Origin: Adiantum capillus-veneris | Lineage: Eukaryota > Streptophyta > Polypodiopsida > Polypodiales > Pteridaceae | Assembly: GCA_014529385.2 (NCBI GenBank) | Contig: CM043963.1 | Location: 1,864,001 to 1,928,000, forward strand | Direction: 5' to 3' | Length of the DNA stretch: 64,000 bases | Part shown: piece by piece, positions 9,997 to 21,900 of the stretch | How positions within the stretch are numbered: position 1 is the stretch's first letter | Layout: each line of letters starts with the position of its first letter | Notes under the pieces: model-generated | Seen by the model: only the letters and a program-made list of their open reading frames with translations | Database searches by the model: none | Told to the model about the DNA's origin: nothing | Program-made: the position numbers and the translations under genes

Positions 9997-12900
9997 ATTC
10001 ATGCCCTCTTAAGAATCCCATCACTGGGTAGGTGGGAATAGGAGTAGACAAAAGATGTCTTGTGTGCTACCAAACTCAAATAACACAACCACTTTTTTAC
10101 CTTTAATTTGTCCATAGCATTTTATGAGTTTATCCTCTTCGAAAGTCCCCTCTTGATTAGCTTCTTACTCTACCACACTCACAACATTCACTTGAAAAGT
10201 AGAGTCAGAAGTTGATGCAGTAGCAAATTCATTTTTAGATTCTTTCTTTAGGAAAATCCTTTTTCATGTGATCTATTATGTGCCAACAAAAACACCTACA
10301 TTCTTTGCATACAATGCCTATTTTTCTTTACTTGATTGACCACCTACGATTCCTTGAGCAAGTTTCTCAGATTCTCCTTTCTCCTTATCTTTGCCACTCT
10401 CAGATTGAGATGTAGATGGAGAATTAGATTGAGCATTTCGAGAGTTCTTTTTGTTACTATCCCCATTAGAATTTTTGTTCGTGCCTTGAGAGGAGTCATA
10501 AGAGGAAGAATCACCATTACCGTAGGCCGTCTTGAGCTTACCTTGTTGTGCTTCATCTCTTGGAGTTGAGCCAAGCATACAACCTCATGTCTTTGGATCA
10601 CCAGCTTCCACATCAAACTTTATCAAGTGGTTCAATCCAAAGAGAAAATTCTTTACATCCACTCCTTTATGCAAAGGTTTGACCCAATTAGTACTCCAAT
10701 AATAAAGATATCATGTTGAATTGCAAGGTTGAACATATCACATATCCACTCATGTGTAAAATCTCCCGGATCTCCCGCTTTGCGAATGGCAAAATTTTCG
10801 AGCCCACCAGATACATCTTCAATAGTAAAAAAAGAGAGCATACGTGGGAGTGAACCATAAAATGGCATTTTTCCAGCATTTGGTTGCTCATATAGTTGCA
10901 TACAATGTGTGTACATATCCATAAGACTCAACTTACCAAAACTCTCAACCCGCTTGCCCCTCACGTTTCTCCAAAATCTTCCACATGCATGTGCCTTTTC
11001 TTGGACTTGAAACAATTGTTGCTTTACTTCCCATCTTCTTCTCTTTTTTTGAATCAATGCCTTGTATGTATGCAAATGACTTTGATAGTTTTCTTTGTCC
11101 ATAGTTGCATCAAGCTTTATCAAAGTCTTTCAAGCATCTTGGCATTCTTTATCAAACCACCTTTTGTGTGATCTATCTTTGTTGATACTATGGACATGCT
11201 TTATAGCAAAGCATTCTTCGACACAAGAACAATAACTTTCTTAAAAGCTTCCCATTTAGTTTCCAAAGGTGCGTCATATTGAAGCTTTGTTATCCATAAC
11301 CTTTACTAAACCATTTCAATATACATAAGTGCCCGTTTGAAATCCATGCATAGTGATAACTTCTCTTCTCTTTGGCTGAGATTATTATGCTTAATTGCTT
11401 CTCCACATGCAAGGTCAATACATAAGGTCCAATGGTCTGATTCTCGGGTCCATTGGCCAAGCGTAAAGCTCTTTATGCAATACATGATGGCTTCGGAGAT
11501 TAGCATATAGCCAATCACACTATTCCCATTATGTTTTCTACATGTAAATCCATTGGTTCCAATTCACAAAGATACACCATTGGCAATAAGCATACCTGTG
11601 CTATTACACGTGTAAAAGTAACTTTCCATAGTGATCCGACTCTTTCTCATCCATTGAAGTACGATCATACAAGTGAACTTCCTCCAACTCCCTTGAAATG
11701 TATGACATATCAAATTGTTGAGTATCATGTTGCAATATTTTTGTGCGAGCTTCATAACCCCAAAAACAATAACATCACCTTCGTCTTTAAAATAAGCAAT
11801 ATCCTCTTCTAAATCAAAAAATGATTGATTTCTATCCATACAAGCATAAAAGGGGGAATCATGATGAGGGTGCTTTTTTTTTGTGTCATAATTTTCAGCC
11901 ATACATAACGTCTGTGCTCGTCATCTTTCACAATTGATAAAAAATCTTCTAATCCTTTCTTAACCATACATTCTACCCAAGGTGAAAAGGTATGGAGTGT
12001 ACGGTACGTAATCAATATGTAAGGTACGTACTTCTGTACGGATCGGCCTTTAAGGTACGTGCAGTACGTAACATTTGTAACAACAAAAATAATAGTGACT
12101 TTAGTCCTTTCAGCCTATACATACTAGGAACTACATAGTCTAGACATAGATACTACTTCAAATATCCATTAGATACTGCTTCAATGTCCATTAGATACTG
12201 CTTCAAATGTTATCCGTACTTAACTCTTAGAATACATCACTTAGTCAAATTTCAATAGCACTAAACATGAGTCACGATTGCGAAAAGTTAAAACTTAAAA
12301 CTTCAACATACCATGATACCGGAATCAAAATACATAAATCATCAAGAGTCAAGATTGAGGACTGATTATCAATCCTCATACAAAGATGGATACATCATAC
12401 TATAGTGACCAGTCTAGACTCTACCATCAAAAACACAGAAAAATGGGAATACACTATATAATACAATAAACTTTAGTCCATTGTCCAATGGCAAGATACC
12501 CCCAAAAAAACAAAAAAAAACAAAAAAAAAAAGTGAAAGAGAGAAATTTGCCCAACGGATCCGTACGTACGTACGGATGCAGCCTTAATGCTACCCCTCC
12601 TTGCTCATCTGGCATATGCATACAATTGTCCATTCTCCCGAGCAAGGAGCTCCTTGCTTACCCACTGTATGTGCTCCATAAACGATAACTCCTTGTAAGG
12701 ATTCTAGTTACTAATCCTTGATTAAGTACTTAAACTCGTGATTAAGACTTAAGAAACTTGAACTTGACTTAGAGATAAGACTCAGAAGACTCTGTGTTTG
12801 ATTGCTTCATCCATTCCTTGAAATGTGTTACAAGGACACTCTTATATAGAAATTGAAGAGACACGATGAAAAGAGGTCAAGAGACATGACTCTAGGCCAA

Positions 12901-15900
12901 TAGTCGTCTCCTTCTGCTGTAGAGTCGTGACCCTTCGACGTAAAGGTACAGCCATTCGCTGAAGAGGCATGGCTATTCGCCGAACAGGTGCGACTCTTGG
13001 ACGAAGGGACGCATCCTTTGGAGAATCGGAGGTCTCGGATCTTATCTGCAAAAGAATCAAGCAAGAAGGTAATACCAAGACAGAATACGTCACAATCATG
13101 ACATTCCCACGCATTTAAAATAAAACCCAAGGTAGTTGTAGAAACTCCAAGAGAGGAAAAGATATCGTTGTAGTGCTTCTGTATCCCAAGCTCTTTCTGT
13201 TAAGTCCCACGTCATGGCATTGTTATTGACCATAACTATTTTGCCAAACTAAAAATTGATCATATCTGCAACTTAATTAGTATCTTTGTCAAAGTCAATT
13301 GTAACTTCGAGCTTTGTCCAAGAAAAGATTGAATCTTTATCTTCTTCAAGTAAAAATATTGACATGCCTCAAAAAAAGATTCACAACTCAAGGTTAAAGG
13401 ATCGCGCGCTCGCTACTGCTATCTCCCCCCCTGCACCATCCCTGCCCCCCCCCCCCCCCCGTCCTGACTCCTCGCACACGCCAGCCCATCCCGCCCCCCT
13501 CCCTGCTGCGCGATGCATCCCCCGCCCACTACCCTCTCGCGCCGCCACCCCCCTACCCGGCCTTATCCGCTTTCCTCCCCACCCCCCCCCCCCCCCCCCC
13601 CCCCCCCCACCTTCCTCTTTCCCGAAATTTCCCTGCAAATTGGCTCCGACAGCATTGTTCTTTGGACAGTGCTCAACGCGCTCGGTTGCAGAGTTTTTTC
13701 TCCGTCTGCTTCTTCGCCACAGCAGTAGACACAAATGGAGGCTCCAGCTCTGCCACAAAGGGACTCGTCCGAAGCCCCCTCGCACGACCCCGCTGAGCCC
13801 ACCATTCGACTTTCTCTTTCACCGACAAAGCAAGCGAGCCTAGCCGCAGAGGTAGAGCGCTTGCAAGCAACTTCTGTCATCTGCAAGATTATCGGCACCC
13901 CACCTAGCAGAGGAGAGCTACGTGACCTTCTCCAGGCCCGCCTTCTCGCAGAGGTGGGCAAGATCTTGGACGTACAGATACTCGAACGAGGTTACTATCA
14001 GGTCGAGTTTGAGACCTCCAAGATGGCGTCCAAGGCATAGTTACAGGGGACGGGGGGGACAGGCCCTAGGGCCGGGGGACGGTCGTAACCGGGCCGGGAA
14101 CGGCTGGGAACGTCGAGGGACGGACGGAAAACGGGTCGGACGGGCGGGTCGCAGGGGGGACGACCGGGGTTGGACGGACCGGACGGGGACGGCAGGGGTC
14201 GACCGGGGTCGAACCGGAACAGATTCAAAAAATTGACCGTTTTTGACTGTTTGCAACGGCTCTGTGCAGCCCCAACTGCCATATTTTTTAAGCCTTGGCC
14301 CTTGGGAGGCTATAAAAGGCTCCCTTGGGCCTCTTAATACTCATAGTCTCAATGCTCAATGCTCATTTCATTTCCCTCAAGCTCAAGGCTCAAGATCATT
14401 TCATTTCCCTCAAGCTCAAGGCTCAAGTTTGAACTTTGAAGCTCTCCTCTCCCTCTTCTACCCACTTTGAAGTTCTCCTTTACTCTCTCTCCACACAAGC
14501 TCTCCTCTAACCCTTCTAACTTCTAAGCTCTACTCTCTCGAGTCTCTCCACCATCATGTCATCTCAAGCCAACTCCACTTCTCAAGCCGCTTCTTCTCGA
14601 AGGAGGCCCGCAGTGCAAACGTGGTCGTGGTGGGATGAATTAGACGTTAGCTCACGTGGCAAAGGTGGCGGTGCAAGACCATGGACGTGCAAGCTATGTC
14701 CATACAAGAGATCAGGTGGTTCAAACAAAGTGCGAGCCCATCTTCTTCATGAACCCGGTCACGAGGTGAAGTTTTGCCCTCATGTAGCTCCCGAGAAGAG
14801 GTTGGATCTTCTTGAGAAGCTCACGGTGTATGAGGTTGCGGAAGCGGCCAAGAGGGGCCGTTTTGTTGCCGTTGATCCCTCCGCCACGGCGACACCGCGA
14901 GAGCAAAGGGAAGCCAACCTTGACGACATCTCTCGAACCTTCAAGAGCCATGGATCTACACCGTCCTCTTCCCTTCCGCATCGCCAAACCACTCTCAACG
15001 AAAATTGGAATCCTAAATTGAAAGAAGAGGTGGATAGGTCGGTTGCCCGATTCTTCTTCCACGACCACATTGCCTTCCATGCTTCGCGGTGAGTTTCCCT
15101 TGGCATATGCACATTGCAATCTTCCATTTTGTATTCATAATGGGTTATAATTTCTCGACTCTCCATACTAACGCAACATGCTCTATTTTGGGTGGATAGG
15201 TCTCCATACTTTCGAACCATGGTTACGAAAATAGGGGAATATGGCTCCTCTTATGTGCCACCTTCATCGGAGAGGCTTCGCACCACCCTCCTTGACAAAG
15301 AGAAGCTTGCCGTGGAGCAAGCGGCCCAAGCAACAAAGGATTTGTGGGAGACCAATGGCGTCTCTCTTCTTGTAGATGGATGGAGCGACACCCGCAAGCG
15401 GTCCATCCACGGGGTGGTGGCCTACTCTCGGGGGGAGATGTACTTTGTGGAGTCACATGATGCATCCGATAGTGGCAAGGCCGCCGAGATGCTTGCTGCG
15501 GAGTGGACAAGCACCATAGAGATCACCGGCCCGGAGAATGTCCTTTGTATGGTTGCAGATGGAGAGGCGTCAAATAGGGCAGCCGGAGCTATCATTGAGG
15601 CCATGTATCCCAGCATCCATGTCACATTTTGCATGGCGCATTGCCTCAATAACCTCCTCAAGGACATAGGGAACTTGTCATGGATTTCACCCACCATTGG
15701 TGACGCCTCTCGAATTGTCTCCTTTGTGCTCAACCATCAAAAAGTGCGCCATGAATTCTCAAAGAGGAGCCACTTGTCTTTGCTCAAATATTCAGAGACA
15801 AGATTTGTATTCAATTGGCTTATGCTAGGCCGCTTGTCTACATGTGGCGGAGCCTTAAGGGGCCTCTTTCTCAGTGATGAGTTCTAGGCCATGCCGGAGT

Positions 15901-18900
15901 CTACATCAGCAGTAGGATTGAAATGCCGAGAATGGGCCGACGACGCCGCTTGGTGGGAGGAGGTGAAGACTCTTGACGCCATGGTCAAGCCTATTCTACA
16001 CCTACTTCGAGTGGTGGATGGCTTGCAGCCATGCATTGGCAAAGTCTACGAAGCCATGGATCGGATGATAGAGGCACTTGAGAAGCTTGTGTCTGACCCT
16101 GTTCAGTATGCGGAGATTCATGGCTTGTGTGAGTCGAGGTGGAATGGATACTACTCTCCACTTCATGCGGCAGCTTATGTGCTTGACCCTGAGTTTCAAG
16201 GAAGGCGTCAAGAGACCGACAAGGAGGTGAGCAAAGGATGGCGGCTTGCATTGGAGCGCCTTGAGCCTAGCAGTGACATTAGGCGCAAGATTAGAGACGA
16301 GCTACTCAACTACAAGCAAAAGAAGGGCTCCTATGGATGTGTAGATGCAGAGCTTGATCGCAACAAGATTGGCTCGGTTTTGTGGTGGGAGGACTATGGA
16401 GGAGATGGCCCACATTTGCAGCGCTTGGCTGTTCGTGTCCATAGCCAAGCATGTACCACTAGTTGCTTGGAGCAACTATGGAGTGTGTACAGCCACATTG
16501 CCTCTAAGAAGAGGAATCGCCTTGGGGTTCAGAGGGCCAATGATTTGGTGTTTGTGAGCGCTAACTTGCGCATGCTTGCCAAGAGCGTCACACACAAGGC
16601 AGATCCTTTCACTGAGTGGGAGATGGCACAAGAGAATCCATCTATGGCCGATACTCTTTTGGAGGAGCTAGAGGAGGATTTCGAGCCTCAATGCGAGCCT
16701 CCCGAGCCGGAGCCCTCATACGTCGCTGACGACCTCGACTACGACGACGATGTGGAGATTCAGCAGGCGAGCACTTCTTGAGTTTGATGATCATTGATCA
16801 CTCGACTCTCGAGTCTAGACTCTTGAGTCTACGACTCTACCTACTACATAGCCCTTTGTACGTTTTGTTATCCTTGAGGCCTCAAGCTTGTCCTAAGTCC
16901 TTTAGGCTTTTTGACTCTTGAGCCCTTGTGGCATGCACTTCTCATTTTGTATCCATCGATCATCGATGTTTTATTAGCACATTTCAGCCTATATGACTCG
17001 TGTTCTTTGGTCTATTTAGTGTAAATTTATGGTCAAAGTGATGCTCTATGTGTGTGGTATGTGTGTAGGTCAAAAAATGCCAAAAAAACTCTCTTTTTTT
17101 TTTTGCCGTTCCGACCTTCGTCCCCGTTTCCTGACTTTTGCCGTCCCGACCCCGTTCCCGACCCCGACCCGCCGTCCCATGTAACTATGGTCCAAGGTCA
17201 TCGCCATGAGTCCATTGACCATCCGAGCAGCACGAGCCCACTTTCGACAGTGGAGACATGGTTTCGACCCTACCTCGGATGTTCTGGTAGAGGAGGCAGA
17301 CATCCCCATCTCCATCTGCTTTCCGGGTTTGCACAGGGAATACTTACCTCTTTTGTCCAGGATAGGCTCAGCCATTGGGACCGTCGTGGAGATACCTCGC
17401 ACGGCAGCCTCAGTAGCTGCCAAGGCGGCCGGCATTCCCTCAGTTCGCGTTTTGGTTAGAACTTAGGGACACTCACACGCTCCTGAAGGTCATTCTTCTG
17501 CCTCGGGTGAGTGGGGGTTGGTTTAGATAGAGTGTGGAGTATTCGGGCCTCTCGAACCAGTGCTTCATTTGTCGACAGATGGGCCATCTTACGAAGGCCT
17601 GTCCACGGAGGCGGCCTCGACCTACACCACAAACTCATCCCTAGCCTGCAAGGGCTGGCCAGCAGCCACAGACAGAGACACAGCGCACACATGCAAAGCC
17701 ACCCTCTGAGCCTGGGGCTCCAGCAGAGGAGGGATGGCAACAGGTCCATGGTCGCCAAAGGCAGGGGCCACAGCGACAAGCCTGGCACTCAGAGTGGTTC
17801 TCAGGCACCTACCCAGCAGCAATGGGTTCCCATGAGGAACCAATTCAGTCCTCTTGAGCGGGATGAGGTCCCTGCTCCAGGCCCCACCCCAGCTTCACCC
17901 TCGACAGCCCCTCCCCCCCCCCCAAGAGTTCCCCCCCTCCTCATCATCCTCCCCCCCGCCTCCTGCTCTCGCTGCCTCTTCCCCCCGCCCCTCTACCTCT
18001 GCCGCTCCCCCCCGCCCCTCTTCTCCACCTCTCCCCCCTGCTCCTACTCCCCCTCCTCCCACTTCAGTTCCACAGTCGACCTAGGGGGCAAGGCCTTCTC
18101 CGGCTGCTAGGAGATCTCTTGGCAGCGCCTTTGCCATGAGTTGCTTGGCAAGAGAGGGACAGCCTTTCTTGCGACCCCCTCTACAGGCACAGACGTCTCC
18201 CCTTGCAGCTATCCCTCGTGGTCTGACGAGCATCGACATCCGGCACCGATGGGACTTCTTCGACTACGACTTTACTCGTTTTCTCGGCGACCCCTCAACA
18301 GACCATGAGGCAGCCTGCTTCAGGGTCCATGTTCTGTTCCTTGCATCTAGGGGGACAGAGGCCTTGATGCTTGGACTTAGCAGTTGGCTTCTCCTTTCCC
18401 CTTTGCGGCAGGGACCAGACTGAGTGGACTCTCGACTCAGTGTTGGGATGGTTGCACACACAGGTCCTAGAGTTCTCTCATCACATGGGAGAACTAGGAG
18501 TTACAGACGTGCTTCAGACTTTGTGGCCATTGGCCAAGTTTGCGGTGACACCTCCAGATACAACAGGATATAGAGTGGTTTACTTCTTTGCTGATACACA
18601 GTGCTTGCCATGCTATGTACACATTCATGAGGACTCCTGGACAGAGGAGGTTGCTTTACATACGGCTCGCTCTACTTGGGCGTGGGCCAGGCACTCGTTG
18701 TAGTCACGCCTATCTAGAGAACGCTCGGATGCGGATTACTCCCCATCCAAGCCAGCCTCGAAGATAGCCCGTTTAGTTGCTGCGGCAGCATCTGTTCTCT
18801 CTCGCTCCCCATGAGGATCGTCTCATGGAACGTGTAGAGACTCAGTGGGCCCCAGTTTCAACATCAGTGGGGCCAACTGCGTCAGGAGCTTCAGCGCTGC

Positions 18901-21900
18901 CTTGTGGGAGGAGAGATTGATCTCCTTATGCTTCAAGAGCATCATCTGAGTGAGAGCCGCATTAGACGTTGTGGTCAGCTCTTGCGTGGACGATATGATA
19001 CTTTTTGGTCAGCTGCTTTTGGACCTGGAGGCATCCAAGGTGGGGTATGTATGACTATTGCGGACTCTTTGCAGCAGGCCATTGTGGACAGAGGGATTAT
19101 TGTGTCAGGCAGGGCTCAGTGGATTACTATGCAGGTTCAGGGTTGCCTTGTGGGCTTCCTGAACATCTATGCGCCCAATGTGGCGAGTGCTCGAGCAGAG
19201 TTTTGGTCACAGATAGTTGAGTCTCTGCCGTAGGCAGAACACTGGTGCATAGGGGGGGACTTCAACATGTTGGAGGACCCTTCTGACAGGATTGGTGGTA
19301 GCAATGCTACTATGCATGGAGTTGAGCTGGCAGCTTGGGAGAGGTTTTGTATAACTCTGAGGGTTTCGTATGTTTGGCAGCGCTAAAGTTTTGTGAGGCC
19401 CCCAAACAGCCTTGCCTTCTCTCGTTCGGACCACAGAGTGGGAGGAGTGAATCTATCGCGGATAGATCGCTTCTACACTAGTGACCACTTCAGTGACTTA
19501 GGAGGGACAGTTGGCATTCTGGCAGGGACTTCCTTCTCGGACCATGCACCAGTGATCCTCACAGTGGCAGACAGGCAGAGGAGAGGGAGCACGATGCTTC
19601 GCATCCCAGAGAGGGTCTTGCTAGACTCTGCACTCAGAGAGCGAGTAGAGGCTCTCTGGACAGAGAGCTTGGACAGGCAGGATGCTCCTGCTGACAGAGT
19701 GGCCTCAGGACTAGCTCAGATTAGTCGTTTCTTTCTCCAGGAGTCTTTGGCTCGTCGGGCTGCAACGAGAGAGGAGGAGCAGTGTCTCAGACGGGGCATT
19801 GCTTCATTACAGAGGATGCAGGAGGAGCAACCAGACAGTCCTGGGGTGAAGGAGCAGCTACAGCAGGCTCGCCAGGAGCTTGTTAGCACAGAGGAGAGGC
19901 GACATGAGTTTGCTTTCCACCGACAGGCATCTCAGTGGACACATGTGGGCGACAGAGTGACTGGTGCTTTCTTTGAGGCAGTGGGACCTCGGCATTTGCA
20001 TGCCAAGGTCAGTCAGTTGCGGAGGCCCGACGGGTCAGTTGCTTCTGAGCCCGAGCATATGCGTGCAGTTGCTACTAACTTTTACCATGAGTTACTGTCT
20101 GCAGAGTCTCAGTCAGAGCGTCAGGATGTATGCAGGGAGCAGGTTTGGACACAGCTGCCTTGTCTTGTGACTGAGGAGATGCGTCAGAGGCTTGAGCTGC
20201 CACTTCAGCTTGAGGAGCTGCACACGGCTTTTAGGGCCCTCCCCCGTGGTAGCTATCCAGGTGAGGATGGGTTGACTCCCAGTTTTTTCTTGGGAGTACT
20301 GGGACCTGCTTGGCCCAGATCTTTGTAGTGCTTTTCAGTACATTTTGCACACAGGAGTGATGCCTGACAACATGAGTGAGGGCTTGATCTACCTCACTCC
20401 CAAGGAGGGTGGCTCCTTGGATGAGATTCGACAGTGGCGCCCCATGAATATCCTCAACTCAGCCTACAAAATTCTTGCCAAGGCTCTGAGTTTGAGGATT
20501 CAACCACTTCTAGAGAGCCTTATACATGGGACTCAGACAAGTTTTGTCAAAGAACGCAGTATCCTTGACAACATCTTTACTTTTTGGGAGGCTTCTGCCC
20601 TAGCACGGCTCCGTGGTGAGGACCTAGTGATTCTTCTTCTCGATTTTGAGAAGGCATACGACAGAGTTGACTGGGACTTTCTAGAGGGCACTCTACGCAG
20701 GATGGGCTTCTCAGATGCTTGGATCAAAGGGGTGTCAGCTTTGTATAGACAGGCTCACAGTCAGGTACTTTTGGCAGGAGGTAGAGGTGATCACGTCATG
20801 CTCATACGTTTGGTCAGACAGGACTGTTCTCTTGCCCCCTTCCTCTTTCTGTTCTATGCGGAGGCGATGAGCAGGTTTTTGGTGTCGCAGCAGGTTGGTC
20901 TACGGGGCTTAGCACTTCTATATTCGGGGAGATGAGCTACTGGACGCTGAGTTTGCCGACGACTCAGCCTTGTACTTAGATGGCCAGGAGGCCAACCTTC
21001 AAAAGGTGTGAGCAGGCTCTGGAGACCTTCTGTTGTGCATCGGGCGCACTCATCAACTGGAGAAAGACAATGGCTTTCTCGGTTGGTAGTGCTCCTGTGC
21101 CCGATTGGATGCCAAGAAAGGGTTTTAGGTGGATTCCCTCAGGGACTGCAGTTCGGTACTTGGGCTGTCAGGTTGGTTTGGACTTGTCTCCCGAGCAGCA
21201 GATTGCTCCCCTCCTCCTGTCTATCAGGAGGAAGTTGTTGCATTGGAGCTCAGCACGACTTTCTTTGGCTGGCAGAGTAGTAGTGGCCAACCAGGTGTTG
21301 TTGGCGACTATGTGGTACATCACTTCTTGCTGGATCTTCTCGAGTTCTTGTATTAGCCAGGTAGAGAAGCTGATCAGGAACTTCCTTTGGTCAGGACGTG
21401 ACACTCGGATAGCCCGAGCCAAAGTGGCTTGGCAGGTCATCACTCTTCCTTGTTCACAGGGAGGGCTTGGGATCATTGACCCAGCATAGCAGAGCAAAGC
21501 CCTTCTTGGGAAGTTCATAGTCAAAGGACTTCTTCCAGGTGAGGAGTCCTGGAAGGATTTCTTGCTACAGTGGCTTCGTGCTAGGGTGCCTTAGGCTGGA
21601 GGCCTCTGGCGACCTTCGACCAGATGAATCTTCACAGAGATGCGCAGAGTTGGTTTGAGCAGAGACTGGAGGACCGCTTCGCTGTGAGTTTGCTTCGATC
21701 TTGGGAGCTCTTGCGGCAAGGCCCGGAGCAGAGACAGCCTACTTGCACGGAGGAGCACCTACGACAGCCCCTTGTCTGAAACCCCATGGTTAGCACTCAG
21801 AGAGGCCACTTGGTTGGTAGTCGGCCTCATGTTTCCTGGGGTCCCATGGCAGCGGGTCCAACGCGCTCTTTAGGTGACTGGTTAGAGTTCTCAGGCTTGT

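Larger units (their letters stand above)
14036..17189 (+). mobile_element. hAT transposon, nearly intact
   Basis: Terminal inverted repeats are CATAGTTACAGGGGACGG at 14036 and its near-complement CCGTCCCATGTAACTATG ending 17189, with one mismatch. An exact 8-bp target duplication, GTCCAAGG, lies at 14028-14035 and 17190-17197, as expected for hAT. Both subterminal regions carry GGGACGG/CGGGTCGG arrays. Inside is one transposase gene with a BED finger, an intron, a DUF659-like core and a C-terminal hAT dimerisation domain. The element sits in LINE-A ORF1 and is the innermost insertion in the stack. A single stop separates the transposase from being complete. Confidence 0.92.
13735..17463 (+). 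pseudogene. LINE-A ORF1, DUF4283-like, interrupted by hAT
   Basis: The first part (13735-14035) reads MEAPALPQRDSSEAPS. It then has ATSVICKIIGTPPSRGELRD and DVQILERGYYQVEFET, the start of a DUF4283 RNA-binding fold typical of plant LINE ORF1. The second part (17198-17463) continues MSPLTIRAARAHFRQW, then ADIPISICFPGLHREYL and IGSAIGTVVEIPRTA, the domain's second half. Removing 14036-17197 (hAT plus one target duplication) restores one frame at the codon GTC. The frame stops at TAG 17461-17463, before the zinc knuckle. Confidence 0.7.

Noticed and set aside
13381-13785. Gly-rich and Pro-rich open frames on both strands around 13.4-13.9 kb
   Set aside because: They come from poly-C runs in the LINE-A 5' region. 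Only the 13735 frame continues into a recognisable ORF1 domain.
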